Origin: Erythrobacteraceae bacterium CCH12-C2
GTDB taxonomy: Bacteria > Pseudomonadota > Alphaproteobacteria > Sphingomonadales > Sphingomonadaceae
DNA: 59,736 nucleotides
Direction: 5' to 3'
Assembly (NCBI GenBank): GCA_001556995.1
Contig: LSKF01000048.1
Location: 1-59,736 of the forward strand
The first letter of the stretch is position 1. Each line of letters starts with the position of its first letter. The notes under the pieces were generated by a model, which had not been told where the DNA came from, did no database searches, and worked only from the letters and a program-made list of their open reading frames with translations. Position numbers and translations under genes: made by a program. Shown here piece by piece: positions 8,201 through 16,991 of this stretch.

Positions 8201-8935
8201 ATGGCCATCAAGGATCAGCCCAAGCCGCTGATGCCGCACGCCACCGCGACCTGGCTGGTGGACAACACCGCGCTTTCGTTTGAGCAGATTGCCGAATTCT
8301 GCGGGCTGCACATCCTCGAAGTGCAGGCGATGGCCGATGACCTCGCGGGCAGCAAGTATACCGGGCGTGACCCGGTGCACGCGGGCGAGCTTACTCAGGC
8401 CGAGATCGAAAAGGGTCAGGCCGACCCCGCCTATTCACTCAAGATGCACAAGGCGCCGGTCGAAGTGACCCGCACCAAGGGACCGCGCTACACCCCGGTG
8501 TCGAAGCGTCAGGACAAGCCCGATGGCATCGCCTGGATCCTGCGCAACCACCCCGAGGTGTCGGACGCGCAGATTTCCAAGCTGATCGGCACCACCCGCA
8601 ACACGATCGGCGCGATCCGGGACCGTTCGCACTGGAACATCCAGAATATTCAGGCGAAAGACCCGGTGACGCTCGGCCTGTGCTCGCAGCGCGAGCTTGA
8701 CGCGATGGTCGCCAAGGCCGCGAAGCGCGCCGGGATCACCGAAGACGTCGAAGCCGTGAAGCCCGAGCGCAATGATCGCGAAAAGCTGATCGAGGAACTG
8801 CGCGCCGAACGCGATGCGACCCACAAGGCCGCCGCCGAAGCCGCGCAGGAAGCCGAGGCCGAAGCCTGGCTCGCCGCCCGCCGCGCTGCCGAGGCGGCCG
8901 AAGAAAAGATCGACCCGGAAAGCGGGTTCATCTGA
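8201..8935 (+). CDS. trcR: DUF1013 family cell-cycle transcriptional regulator TrcR
   Basis: This is a 244-residue alphaproteobacterial protein of the DUF1013 family. Members are annotated as the cell-cycle transcriptional regulator TrcR, which associates with RNA polymerase in Caulobacter-type bacteria. Visible conserved parts are the N-terminal ATATWLVDNTALSFEQIAEFCGLH, a helix-turn-helix-like block, and a second block near residues 108-150 (GIAWILRNHPEVSDAQISKLIGTTRNTI). The C-terminal 60 residues are an Ala/Glu-rich charged helix. ATG 8201 is preceded by GGAG (8189-8192). It is monocistronic, flanked by palindromic elements on both sides. Confidence 0.88.
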   Translation: MAIKDQPKPLMPHATATWLVDNTALSFEQIAEFCGLHILEVQAMADDLAGSKYTGRDPVHAGELTQAEIEKGQADPAYSLKMHKAPVEVTRTKGPRYTPVSKRQDKPDGIAWILRNHPEVSDAQISKLIGTTRNTIGAIRDRSHWNIQNIQAKDPVTLGLCSQRELDAMVAKAAKRAGITEDVEAVKPERNDREKLIEELRAERDATHKAAAEAAQEAEAEAWLAARRAAEAAEEKIDPESGFI

Positions 8936-8950
8936 AATAGATCAAATGTC

Positions 8951-9035
8951 GTCGCCCCGGACTTGATCCGGGGCTTGGCTTTTCCTGGCGCGTGAAGCCG
9001 AAAAGAGCCAAGCCCCGTGTCACGCACGGGGCGAC
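8951..9035. repeat. Nested palindromic element (CCCCGG...CCGGGG type)
   Basis: An 85-base element begins GTCGCCCCGG and ends with its complement-like CACGGGGCGAC. The left hairpin is CCCCGG-acttgat-CCGGGG (8955-8973). The right hairpin is CCCCGTG-tcacg-CACGGGG (9013-9031). The whole left half (CGGGGCTTGGCTTTT) pairs with the right half (AAAAGAGCCAAGCCCCG). It sits downstream of trcR and may also act as its transcript end. Confidence 0.85.
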
Positions 9036-9107
9036 CCGTTTTGTGTATCAAAAATCGCGAAAATCCCGCGACTTTCGCTTGTCCGGCGGCATGTAATCGG
9101 CCACAAT

Positions 9108-9127
9108 TATTGACATGACTGTCAATA
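9108..9127 (+). promoter_or_regulatory. Perfect dyad over the acyl-CoA ligase start codon, candidate operator
   Basis: TATTGACA-tgac-TGTCAATA has 8-base perfect arms and a 4-base spacer. The ATG at 9115 lies inside it. The position would let a bound repressor block transcription or initiation. TetR-family fatty-acid regulators often use dyads of this size, but the regulator here is unknown. Confidence 0.5.
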
Positions 9128-10779
9128 GTATCGCCGCCTATCACCACCCCACCCCGCTCGATACCCGGTTCGAGGCGATGAGCCTCCCGGCGATGTTCGA
9201 ACGCACCATGCGCGCCAACCCGCAGGCGCCGTTTCTGCACTTTCTGGGGCGGACCTACAGCTATCAGCAGATCTTTGCCTATGCCCAGCGGTTCGCCGTC
9301 GGGCTGCAGGCGATTGGCATCGCCAAGGGCGACCGGGTCGGTCTGTTCTTGCCCAACGTCCCGATCTATGCCGCCGCCTATTACGGGGCGATGATGGCCG
9401 GCGCGGTGGTGGTGAACTTCTCGCCGCTCTATTCGGTCGAGGAGCTCAGCTGGCAGGTTGGCGATTCCGGCACCCGCGTGTTGGTGACGCTTGATGTGCC
9501 CGAACTCTACAAGACTGCCAAAAAGGTGCTCGATGGATCGGCGCTGGAGACATTGGTGGTGGGCAGCCTCGCCGACCAACTGCCGTGGTACAAGGGCATC
9601 GCGCTGCAGCTGTTGAAGCGGAAGCAGATCGCTGACGTGGCCTATGGCCCACATGTGAAGAGCTGGGTGGAAATGATCCCGGTCGGTCAGCTCGCGCCCG
9701 TCGATGTTGGCCCGCAGGACCTCGCCCTGCTGCAATATACGGGTGGCACCACCGGGCGGCCCAAGGGGGCGATGCTGGGGCATGACCAGCTCTCGGTGAA
9801 CGCGCAGCAGGTCGCGGCGCTCAACCCCTTCGGCAATCCTACCGCCGAGGTGTTCATGGGCGCGCTGCCGTTCTTCCACGTGTTCGCCAACACCGCGCTG
9901 CTCAATCACGCCTGCGTTACCGGCGCGTCGATTGCGATGGTGCCGCGCTTCGAGACGGGCCAAGTGCTCGAGACCATCGCGCGCTATCGCTGCACCGGCT
10001 TTCCCGGCGTGCCGACGATGTTCCAGGCGATGCTCGATCACCCCGATCTGGCCAAGACCGACCTTTCCAGCCTCAAGGTCTGCATTTCCGGCGGCGCGCC
10101 GATGCCGGGCCCGGTGCACGAGAAATTCGAGGCGGTGACCGGCGTGCGCGTCTGCGAGGGCTATGGCCTCACGGAAAGTTCGGGCGTGGTCTCGGCCAAT
10201 CCCTATGATGGCACCCGCAAGCGCGGCACCATCGGCCAGCTGGTGCCGGGCACCGAAGTGATTCTGCTCGACAAGGAACACCCCGAAAGCCTCGCTTCTG
10301 AAGGCGAGCCGGGCGAGCTGGCGGTGCACGGCCCGCAAGTCATGCGCGGCTATTGGGGCCGGCCCGAGGCCGACGCTGATTGCTTCGTTGAACGGGATGG
10401 CAAACGCTACCTGCGCACCGGCGACGTCGCGCGGATCGACGCGGACGGGTTCCTCGAGATAGTCGACCGGATCAAGGACATGATCGCGGTGGGCGGGTTC
10501 AAGGTCTTCCCGAGCGTGGTCGAGGACGTGATCCTCGAGCACCCCGCCGTGAAGGAGGCGCTGGTGATCGGCGTGCCCGAGGAATATCGCGGCGAAGTGC
10601 CGCGCGCCTATGTCACGCTGAACGAGGGCGCTTCGGTTACTGGCGAGGAACTTGCAAGCTGGCTCAATGCCAAGATCGGCAAGCATGAGCGGGTCGATGC
10701 CGTGGTGATCCGCGAGAGCCTGCCGAAGACCATCATCGGCAAACTGGACCGCAAGACATTGCGGGCAGAGGTTCTGTAG
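9115..10779 (+). CDS. fadD: Long-chain fatty-acid-CoA ligase (AMP-forming)
   Basis: It is an AMP-forming acyl-CoA synthetase of 554 residues that activates fatty acids to acyl-CoA for beta-oxidation or lipid synthesis. The P-loop-like motif LLQYTGGTTGRPKGAMLGH is near residues 204-222. The adenylate-forming core CEGYGLTESSGV follows near 345. RTGDVARIDADGFLEIVDR and the C-terminal KTIIGKLDRKTLR (catalytic Lys) complete the fold. No classical Shine-Dalgarno precedes ATG 9115, and the start codon is buried in a dyad (9108-9127). It is probably monocistronic. The gene symbol is by family; substrate chain length is not determinable. Confidence 0.9.
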   Translation: MTVNSIAAYHHPTPLDTRFEAMSLPAMFERTMRANPQAPFLHFLGRTYSYQQIFAYAQRFAVGLQAIGIAKGDRVGLFLPNVPIYAAAYYGAMMAGAVVVNFSPLYSVEELSWQVGDSGTRVLVTLDVPELYKTAKKVLDGSALETLVVGSLADQLPWYKGIALQLLKRKQIADVAYGPHVKSWVEMIPVGQLAPVDVGPQDLALLQYTGGTTGRPKGAMLGHDQLSVNAQQVAALNPFGNPTAEVFMGALPFFHVFANTALLNHACVTGASIAMVPRFETGQVLETIARYRCTGFPGVPTMFQAMLDHPDLAKTDLSSLKVCISGGAPMPGPVHEKFEAVTGVRVCEGYGLTESSGVVSANPYDGTRKRGTIGQLVPGTEVILLDKEHPESLASEGEPGELAVHGPQVMRGYWGRPEADADCFVERDGKRYLRTGDVARIDADGFLEIVDRIKDMIAVGGFKVFPSVVEDVILEHPAVKEALVIGVPEEYRGEVPRAYVTLNEGASVTGEELASWLNAKIGKHERVDAVVIRESLPKTIIGKLDRKTLRAEVL

Positions 10780-10787
10780 AAAGACAC

Positions 10788-10884
10788 CGCTCGCCCTGAG
10801 CTTGTCGAAGGCCTGCACTTCTGGCTTGGGCAAAGCCACTCGCCGGGAAAAAGGACAGCCCTTCGACAGGCTCAGGACGGACGG
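10788..10884. repeat. CTGAGCTTGTCGAAGG palindromic repeat, copy 1
   Basis: The left end is cgctcgccctgagcttgtcg and the right end is cttcgacaggctcaggacgg. The two ends are imperfect inverted copies around an A/G-rich centre with aaaaaggacag. It lies between the convergent acyl-CoA ligase and bactofilin genes. Copies 2-4 lie at 27554, 39556 and 52084. Confidence 0.85.
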
Positions 10885-10892
10885 AGGAAGGG

Positions 10893-11264
10893 TTACTCCG
10901 CCGCCTCGATGGTGGCGCTCGGCACCGCCTTCACTGCCTGCCGCGCATTGGGCGCAAAGCGACCATCGACCTGGGCACCCTGTTCGATCGTCAGTGCATC
11001 ATAATGCACATCGCCGTCGATATGCGCAGTCTTGAGGATCACCAGCTCGCGCGCTGTGATCGAGCCCGTGACCTTACCTGCCAGACGGGCGCTCTCGGCA
11101 ATCACGGCGCCGCTAATGCTGCTCTTTTCGCCCTGCACCAGCGCCGCGCACTTGATATCGCCTTCAATGGTGCCATCGACGTGGAGATCGGCCGAGGCGG
11201 AGATATTGCCGTTGATCACCACATCCGCGCCGATCACCGAAAAGGTCGAACCCGAAGCCATCAT
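10893..11264 (-). CDS. Bactofilin family protein
   Basis: It is a polymer-forming cytoskeletal protein of 123 residues. The start ATG 11264 (or the adjacent 11261) follows AGGAG, 4 bases upstream. The core is a beta-helix of short repeats: VIGADVVINGNISASADLHVDGTIEGDIKCAALVQG..., with hydrophobic residues at regular spacing, followed by ARELVILKTAHIDGDVHYDALTIEQGAQVDGRF. Bactofilins form membrane-associated filaments that localize cell-wall or polar proteins. It sits directly downstream of an M23 peptidase gene (10-base gap), the same partnership seen for helix-shape or stalk-related wall remodelling in other bacteria. Confidence 0.92.
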   Translation of the reverse strand: MMASGSTFSVIGADVVINGNISASADLHVDGTIEGDIKCAALVQGEKSSISGAVIAESARLAGKVTGSITARELVILKTAHIDGDVHYDALTIEQGAQVDGRFAPNARQAVKAVPSATIEAAE

Positions 11265-11274
11265 GCTGCTCCTG

Positions 11275-12456
11275 TTACTGGCGGGCCGCGGCGAGGGCGG
11301 GGGTACGGCTTGGTCCGGTGTTGCGGACTTCCTTGAGAACATTGGGGGCGGCCTCCAGAAAGGGGCGCGGGTTGATCGCGCGGTCATTGATGCGGACTTC
11401 GAAATGCAAGTGCGAACCCGTTGAACGGCCGGTGCTGCCCATCCCGGCGATGCGGGTGCCGGCTTCGACCAGCTGGCCCTGCGTGACGTCAAAGCGGGAA
11501 AGGTGAGCATAGCGGGTCATCATGCCATTGGCGTGGGTGATCTCGACCGCTTTGCCGTAGCCCGATTTCCATCCGACAAAGCTCACGCGGCCCTCGGCAG
11601 CGGCGAAGATCGGCGAACCGATCGCGCCCTTGAAATCGATCCCGGCATGCATCGCGCCGCGGCCATTGAAGGGGTCGCGGCGGTAGCCGAAGCCGGAGGT
11701 GATGCTCTGGACGGTGGCGGGCACGACCTGCGGAATGCCGTCAAGCGCGCGTTCCAGCACAGCCATGCGGGCGAGGCTCAGGCCGAGTCGCTCGAAGCGC
11801 GGGTCGATATCGTCATTGCCATCAAACAGCGCCTCGAACGGACCACCCATGGCGGCTTCAGTCTGGCGGCTCATCAGGCTCGGATCGAGGTTGAGCTTGC
11901 GCATCGCGGCCTCGGCGCGGCGGGCGCGGGCATCGGCGAAGCGGGTCAGGCGTTCGGCAAAAGCGAGCTGGCGGGCTTCGATCTCAGCGAGGCCGCGCGC
12001 CTGCGGGATCAGCGCGCTGACTTTCTTGACAGTCTCGCTCGCCTCGACCGTCGAATCGGTTACGGTCGTATCGGCTGCGCCCTCGGCCACGATATCCTCA
12101 GGAAGCATCCGGGCCATGTCTTCGAGGAATTCCTGCCGATCCTGAAGCTCGCCGACGACCTTGTCGAGGTTGCCGCCATAGGCTTTGAGGCGCTCTTCGG
12201 ACTTTGCGACGCGGGCCCGCTCCTTGGCAAAAGACGCCAGGTCGGCCTCGGCGCGGTACTGGTTCCAGCCCATCACGGCGAGCGCGAGGAGCCAGATCAC
12301 CACGAACGCCGCAGCCCCGGCGGCGACGCGCATCTGCAATTTCGACGAAATCTTGATGAAGCGCACCTGACCATCGGCGCGCATGAAGAACTCACGGTCG
12401 GGGAACCATTGGCGCAGCCGCTCGCCCCACGTTTGTGCGGAAATTTTGTCTGACAA
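11275..12456 (-). CDS. M23 family metallopeptidase (LytM domain), membrane-anchored
   Basis: It is a predicted peptidoglycan endopeptidase of 393 residues. One transmembrane segment (about 43-62, AAGAAAFVVIWLLALAVMGW) anchors a periplasmic part with coiled-coil stretches. The C-terminal LytM domain is intact: HAGIDFKGAIGSPIFAA with the first zinc His, then MTRYAHLSRFDV and HLHFEVRIND with the catalytic and zinc His. The start is TTG at 12456; no better upstream ATG is visible, so it is uncertain. It precedes the bactofilin gene in the same direction, which points to localized wall remodelling. Confidence 0.92.
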   Translation of the reverse strand: MSDKISAQTWGERLRQWFPDREFFMRADGQVRFIKISSKLQMRVAAGAAAFVVIWLLALAVMGWNQYRAEADLASFAKERARVAKSEERLKAYGGNLDKVVGELQDRQEFLEDMARMLPEDIVAEGAADTTVTDSTVEASETVKKVSALIPQARGLAEIEARQLAFAERLTRFADARARRAEAAMRKLNLDPSLMSRQTEAAMGGPFEALFDGNDDIDPRFERLGLSLARMAVLERALDGIPQVVPATVQSITSGFGYRRDPFNGRGAMHAGIDFKGAIGSPIFAAAEGRVSFVGWKSGYGKAVEITHANGMMTRYAHLSRFDVTQGQLVEAGTRIAGMGSTGRSTGSHLHFEVRINDRAINPRPFLEAAPNVLKEVRNTGPSRTPALAAARQ

Positions 12457-12685
12457 GCGCGGCCCCGATTATGTTGTATGTGCCCCCGCCGCGCCGCTAA
12501 CAGCGCCTGCCCAAGCGGTCGAATCCCTAAGTCGCGCGGACAGATGAATCGAAGCGGAATCGCGGTGAAATGATCGTGCGTCAGATCATAGCTGGCAGAC
12601 TCGCCAAACGTCGCGGGCGAATCGCATGCCAAAGTGTCGATTCGCATAGCCTGACAGCATCGCGCGGGGCTGCTAAAGGGGGCAA

Positions 12686-13966
12686 ATGAATCAGCTTTCC
12701 CCTCGCTCCCTGGCCGCCGATCCCGTGGCTCTGGTGACAAGCCTCGCCACCGCGGCCCGCCTTGCCCAGCGCCAGCTGGCGGCGATGCCAAGTGCCGCGC
12801 GCGCGGCCGCGCTGCATCGCGCTGCCGACGCGCTGCGCGCAGCGACCCCAGCGATCCTTGCCGCCAATGCCGAGGACCTGGCGGCGGGCGAGGCGAATGG
12901 GCTTACCAAGGCAATGCTCGACCGGCTGGCGCTTGATGAAAACAGGCTTGGCGGCATCGCTGATGCCGTCGCTGCGGTCGCCGATCTGCTTGATCCAGTC
13001 GGCGAAGTGATCGACCGGAGTGAGCGGCCCAACGGCCTAAAGTTCAGCCGCATCCGTGTGCCGATCGGGGTGATCGGGATCATCTACGAAAGCCGCCCCA
13101 ACGTCACCGCTGACGCTGCCGCGCTGTGCGTGCGCGCGGGCAATGCGGCGTTGCTGCGCGGCGGGAGCGAGGCGGTGCATTCCAACCGCGCGATCCACGC
13201 GGCGCTGGTGCAGGGCCTCGTCGATGGTGGCGTCCCTGCCGAAGCGGTGCAGCTGATCCCGACGCAGGACCGCGCCGCGGTGGGCGCGATGCTCACCGCC
13301 GCGGGCCTCATCGACATGATCGTGCCGCGCGGAGGCAAGAGCCTTGTCGCGCGGGTGCAGGCCGATGCCCGCGTGCCGGTGCTCGCGCATCTCGACGGGA
13401 TCAACCACACCTACATCCACGCCGCCGCCGATCCCGCCATGGCCGAGGCTATTGCCGTCAACGCCAAGCTGCGCCGGACCGGCATCTGCGGGTCGATGGA
13501 GACGCTGCTGATCGATGCGGATTATCCCGCCCCGGCAGCTTTGCTTGGCGCGCTCATCGAGGCAGGGTGCGAAGTGCGCGGCGACCCGCGCATCCGCGCC
13601 CTTGATCCCCGCGTGATCCCCGCGAGCGCCAATGATTGGGACACCGAATATCTCGACGCCATCCTCTCGGTGGCGATGGTTGACGGGCTGGAGGCCGCGC
13701 TTGCCCACATCGCCCGCCATTCCTCGGCCCATACCGACGCCATCGTGACCGCTGATGAGGCGGTCGCTGAGCGTTTCCTCACAGAGGTCGACAGCGCGAT
13801 CGTGATGCACAACGCCTCCTCGCAATTCGCCGATGGCGGCGAGTTCGGGCTTGGTGCGGAAATCGGGATTGCAACCGGACGGGTTCACGCGCGTGGGCCG
13901 GTCGCGCTGGAGGGGCTCACCACCTACAAGTGGCAGGTGCGCGGGAGCGGCCAAACACGTGCCTGA
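12686..13966 (+). CDS. proA: Gamma-glutamyl phosphate reductase
   Basis: It has 426 residues and catalyses NADPH-dependent reduction of glutamyl-5-phosphate to the semialdehyde in proline synthesis. The aldehyde-dehydrogenase fold is evident: [27 protein letters not shown] near 130, catalytic Cys in [13 protein letters not shown] near 270, and [26 protein letters not shown] near 370. ATG 12686 has AAAGGGGGC just upstream. It starts a plus-strand run with nadD and rsfS; the glutamate kinase gene proB is not in the window. Confidence 0.97.
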   Translation: MNQLSPRSLAADPVALVTSLATAARLAQRQLAAMPSAARAAALHRAADALRAATPAILAANAEDLAAGEANGLTKAMLDRLALDENRLGGIADAVAAVADLLDPVGEVIDRSERPNGLKFSRIRVPIGVIGIIYESRPNVTADAAALCVRAGNAALLRGGSEAVHSNRAIHAALVQGLVDGGVPAEAVQLIPTQDRAAVGAMLTAAGLIDMIVPRGGKSLVARVQADARVPVLAHLDGINHTYIHAAADPAMAEAIAVNAKLRRTGICGSMETLLIDADYPAPAALLGALIEAGCEVRGDPRIRALDPRVIPASANDWDTEYLDAILSVAMVDGLEAALAHIARHSSAHTDAIVTADEAVAERFLTEVDSAIVMHNASSQFADGGEFGLGAEIGIATGRVHARGPVALEGLTTYKWQVRGSGQTRA

Positions 13967-13983
13967 ACCCCGCCCGTAACCCG

Positions 13984-14664
13984 ATGTCCCGTCCTTACCT
14001 GACCGGGCTGCTCGGTGGCAGCTTCAACCCCGCGCATGGCGGGCACCGCCGCATCACGCTGTTCGCGATGGAGGCGCTGGGGCTGGACGAGACGTGGTGG
14101 CTGGTCTCCCCCGGCAACCCGCTCAAGCCGCAGGACGACATGGCATCTTTGAAAGCCCGCCTGCGCTCCGCCGAACGCCTGAGCCGCCGCGCACCCATCA
14201 TCCCAAGCGCGATCGAGCTTGATCTTAACACCCGCTACACCGTCGACACGCTGCGAAAGCTCACCTGGCGCTACCCCAAGCGGCGCTTCGTTTGGCTCAT
14301 GGGGGCTGACAATCTTGCGCAATTTCACCTCTGGAAGGGCTGGCGGCGGATTGCCCGGACAATGCCGATTGCGGTGATCGCCCGTCCGGGCTATGATGCA
14401 GCTGCCATGACGAGCCCCGCCATGGCCTGGCTCAGGCGATATCAGACGCCCGTCGCCAGCTTTCGGAAACGGGGGCAATGGAGCGCACCGGCCCTGGTGT
14501 TATTGCGTTTCGATCCTGATCACCGCTCGGCCACGGCTATTCGCCGTGCGCATGCCGGGTGGGCCGAGGATTTGCTCGGCAAGGATCGCGCCAGCAAGAA
14601 CTGCAGCGCTGTGTTGCGCGATCGGCTGACATTTCGCAGCATCCGGTCGTGGGAGGACGCATGA
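13984..14664 (+). CDS. nadD: Nicotinate-nucleotide adenylyltransferase
   Basis: It is the NAD biosynthesis enzyme that transfers AMP to nicotinate mononucleotide; 226 residues. The nucleotidyltransferase signature GGSFNPAHGGHRRI (with GGH in place of the common EGH) lies at about 10-23. WLMGADNLAQFHLWKGW and the C-terminal RSATAIRRA (the ISSTxIR-type motif) complete the family. ATG 13984 lacks a clear Shine-Dalgarno. GTG 13930, overlapping proA, is an alternative, but the protein family begins near MSRPYLTGLLGGSF. It is followed by rsfS and rlmH, the usual proA-nadD-rsfS-rlmH order. Confidence 0.95.
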   Translation: MSRPYLTGLLGGSFNPAHGGHRRITLFAMEALGLDETWWLVSPGNPLKPQDDMASLKARLRSAERLSRRAPIIPSAIELDLNTRYTVDTLRKLTWRYPKRRFVWLMGADNLAQFHLWKGWRRIARTMPIAVIARPGYDAAAMTSPAMAWLRRYQTPVASFRKRGQWSAPALVLLRFDPDHRSATAIRRAHAGWAEDLLGKDRASKNCSAVLRDRLTFRSIRSWEDA

Positions 14665-14748
14665 CGCGCTGGACCAGCGTTTCGGCATCCCTGCCCAACC
14701 ACCTGCGTTCCGTTCGCTTTCATCGCCCTGCACTCTGGAGACTGACTT

Positions 14749-15189
14749 TTGCCGATGACCGAGGCTCTTATCGCGTCCATTCCGCTTGGCCCGGCGCAAG
14801 CCGCCGCCAGGCTCGCCCAATCGCTGACGCAGCCTGAGATGGGGGCGCAGTCCCTCCACCAGCTGGTGCTGGCGCAGCTTGATGATGATCAGGCGCAGGA
14901 AATCGTCTCGATCCCACTTGAGGGCAAGAGCTCGATTGCCGATCACATGGTGATCGCCAGCGGCCGCTCGACCCGTCAGGTCGCGGCGATGGCCCAGAAG
15001 CTTGCCGAGAAGATCAAGCAGGCCGGGTTCGGCCATGCGCGGGTCGAAGGCCTGCCCGCGGCAGACTGGGTGCTGATCGATGCAGGGGACGTGGTCGTCC
15101 ACCTGTTCCGCCCCGAAGTGCGCAGCTTCTACAACCTCGAGCGCATGTGGTCGTTTGAAGGCAGCGAAGCTGCCGGGGGCCGCGCCTAA
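14749..15189 (+). CDS. rsfS: Ribosome silencing factor RsfS
   Basis: It binds ribosomal protein L14 and prevents subunit joining during starvation. It has 146 residues from TTG 14749, which GGAG (14737-14740) serves at a spacing of 8; ATG 14755 would give 144. Conserved elements are [32 protein letters not shown] and the C-terminal [28 protein letters not shown], diagnostic of the RsfS/Iojap family. The N-terminus carries about 30 extra residues. Confidence 0.95.
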   Translation: MPMTEALIASIPLGPAQAAARLAQSLTQPEMGAQSLHQLVLAQLDDDQAQEIVSIPLEGKSSIADHMVIASGRSTRQVAAMAQKLAEKIKQAGFGHARVEGLPAADWVLIDAGDVVVHLFRPEVRSFYNLERMWSFEGSEAAGGRA

Positions 15190-15204
15190 CGCCTTCCTTG
15201 TGTG

Positions 15205-15302
15205 CGTGCCTGCCTCCGCGGGCACGTCCCCGGTGCGGTTCCGTCGCTGTGCGACGGAGCACCTGCAGGTGGGCGGTCGCCCTTGCGGTCGCTGCACGAC
15301 CG
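15205..15302. repeat. Tandem hairpin element between rsfS and rlmH
   Basis: Four consecutive dyads lie in the gap. They are CGTGCC...GGCACG (15205-15226), CCGTCGC-tgt-GCGACGG (15241-15257), ACCTGCAGGT (15261-15270) and CGGTCG-ctgca-CGACCG (15286-15302). The element could be a dispersed palindrome that has inserted in the operon or a structured leader for rlmH. Confidence 0.7.
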
Positions 15303-15331
15303 TTCGGCTTCGCATATTTGGGGTTGCGCTT

Positions 15332-15754
15332 ATTCTCCTCCACATCATCGCTCGTGGCAAAATCGGCCGCTCGCCTGAGGGCGAGCTGGTAGAGCGCTAT
15401 GCCAAGCGCATGACATGGCCGGTTCGGCTGACCGAATGGCCGGATACTGGCCCGGGCAAGGTTGCCGAGGCGCTCACCCCATGCAGAACCGTACTGCTCG
15501 ATGAACGCGGCAAGGCCATGCCGTCGGAGAATTTCGCCGCCTTGCTGGGCCGATGGCGCGATGAAGGCGTGCGCGAAACGCGCTTCATGATTGGCGCAGC
15601 GGACGGCCACTCCGATGCCGAGCGGGCGCAGGCCGATCTGCTGCTTGCCTTTGGCCCGGCGACCTGGCCGCACATGCTGGCCCGGGCGATGCTGATGGAG
15701 CAGCTCTACCGCGCCACCACCATCCTTGCCGGGCATCCCTATCATCGGGCATGA
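15332..15754 (+). CDS. rlmH: 23S rRNA (pseudouridine1915-N3)-methyltransferase, apparent ATT start
   Basis: It is a SPOUT-class methyltransferase of helix 69 in 23S rRNA. From ATT 15332 the product is 140 residues and starts exactly where the family starts ([M][22 protein letters not shown]). The C-terminal knot has [23 protein letters not shown] and [26 protein letters not shown], normal for RlmH. No ATG, GTG or TTG lies in frame nearby. The next in-frame candidate is GTG 15200, which would add 44 residues translated from a palindromic element. GGGG (15320-15323) sits 8 bases before ATT, which supports it as a rare start codon. Confidence 0.9.
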   Translation: MLLHIIARGKIGRSPEGELVERYAKRMTWPVRLTEWPDTGPGKVAEALTPCRTVLLDERGKAMPSENFAALLGRWRDEGVRETRFMIGAADGHSDAERAQADLLLAFGPATWPHMLARAMLMEQLYRATTILAGHPYHRA

Positions 15755-15758
15755 CGCC

Positions 15759-16991
15759 ATGATGTCTCGGCCCGCCATCATCGCTGTGCTTGTAGCCCTT
15801 GGTCTGAGCGCGACGCTCGGGCTGGCTCTGCCCGCAACCTTGGCGGCACCATCCGATGTGCTGATCGCACCTGATGACGCCGAAGCCGCGCTCGTCCGCG
15901 CCGTCCGCGAAAGCCGCCGCGCGGAGGCCCGCGCCGCGCGGCTCACGAAAGAGGCCGCCGCCGCCACCGAAGCGGCACAGCGCACCGCCACCGAAGCCGC
16001 CGCGCTCGCCGCCCGGATCCAGCAGGCCGAAGCCGATATCGAGGCCGCCCGCGCCCGCGTGGCTATCGCCGGGTCTCGCCGCCGCGCGCTTTCCGCGCGG
16101 CTGGCGGCGAAGCAGGAGCCGACCGCGCGACTCGCGGCTGCACTGCAAACGGCGGCGCGGCGTCCGCTGACGCTGTCGGCCCTGCAACCCGGTTCGCTCA
16201 AGGATGTCGTCTATGTGCGCGCCGTGCTCGACAGTGCGGTCCCGCAGATCCGGGCGCGCACGGCGTCTTTACGCGCAGACCTAGATCGTGGTCGAAGACT
16301 GGAGGCTGAGGCGGCGCGTGCGCTCGACACGCTGCGGGCCAGCGAGGGCACGCTGCGCCAGCGCCGCGCTGATCTCGCCGCACTGGAGAACCGGCAGCGC
16401 ATCGCCTCGCGCACCGCGAAGGGCGCAGCGCTGCGCGAGGCGGAGCGGGCCTTGGCCTTGGCGGAAGAGGTCCGCGATCTTGACGGGCTGGTCGACCGGC
16501 TGGACGAGGTGGCCGCGCTGCGGCGCGAGTTGGCGGCGCTTCCCGGCCCGGTGCTGCGCCCTGCCGATCTGGCCGCAGCGTTGCCCGCCGCTCCGGTCAC
16601 AATGCCTTCAGCGACGGCCAGTGCCCCGCCGATCGATTTCCAGCTTCCGGTGCAGGGCCGCACATTGCTGGGCTTTGGCGCCAAGCGCGAAAGCGGGCTT
16701 GCCAGCACCGGGTTGGTGCTAGCTCCCAGCGCTGGGGCGCAAGTGGTCGCGCCAGGGCGCGGGCGGGTGGCCTTTGCCGGGGCCTATCGCGGCTTTGGGC
16801 GAATCGTGATCATCGAGCATGATGGCGGGTGGACCAGCCTCGTCACCGGGCTTGACCGGGTGGACGCTGCGGTTGGCGACAATGTCATCGGCGGCAGCCC
16901 GATCGGGGTCGCCAACCGCGGTTCGGCGCCCGTCACGATCGAGCTGCGGCGCGATGGTGAGCCGGTTAACCCGCTGCAATTCCTGAGATAA
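15759..16991 (+). CDS. EnvC-like murein hydrolase activator (degenerate LytM)
   Basis: It is a periplasmic coiled-coil protein of 410 residues, with a signal peptide (about 1-27, ending in LPATLAAPS) and Ala/Arg/Glu-rich coiled coil at about 40-270. The C-terminal LytM fold begins with FQLPVQGRTLLGFGAKRESG. The zinc ligands of active M23 enzymes are missing: the HxGxD site reads STGLVLAPSAG and the HLHFE site reads VTIELRRDG. That matches EnvC-type proteins, which activate division amidases rather than cut peptidoglycan. The start MMSRPAII at 15759 or 15762 follows the rlmH stop within 5 bases. ctpA follows. Confidence 0.87.
   Translation: MMSRPAIIAVLVALGLSATLGLALPATLAAPSDVLIAPDDAEAALVRAVRESRRAEARAARLTKEAAAATEAAQRTATEAAALAARIQQAEADIEAARARVAIAGSRRRALSARLAAKQEPTARLAAALQTAARRPLTLSALQPGSLKDVVYVRAVLDSAVPQIRARTASLRADLDRGRRLEAEAARALDTLRASEGTLRQRRADLAALENRQRIASRTAKGAALREAERALALAEEVRDLDGLVDRLDEVAALRRELAALPGPVLRPADLAAALPAAPVTMPSATASAPPIDFQLPVQGRTLLGFGAKRESGLASTGLVLAPSAGAQVVAPGRGRVAFAGAYRGFGRIVIIEHDGGWTSLVTGLDRVDAAVGDNVIGGSPIGVANRGSAPVTIELRRDGEPVNPLQFLR

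Noticed and set aside
8650..10839. Minus-strand frame of 729 codons opposite trcR and the acyl-CoA ligase
   Set aside because: His/Arg/Leu-rich shadow of two well-supported genes; it has no recognisable domain.
14661..14837. Short plus-strand frame starting in an ATGA overlap with nadD
   Set aside because: It overlaps rsfS in another frame and is Arg/Pro-rich; RsfS is far better supported.
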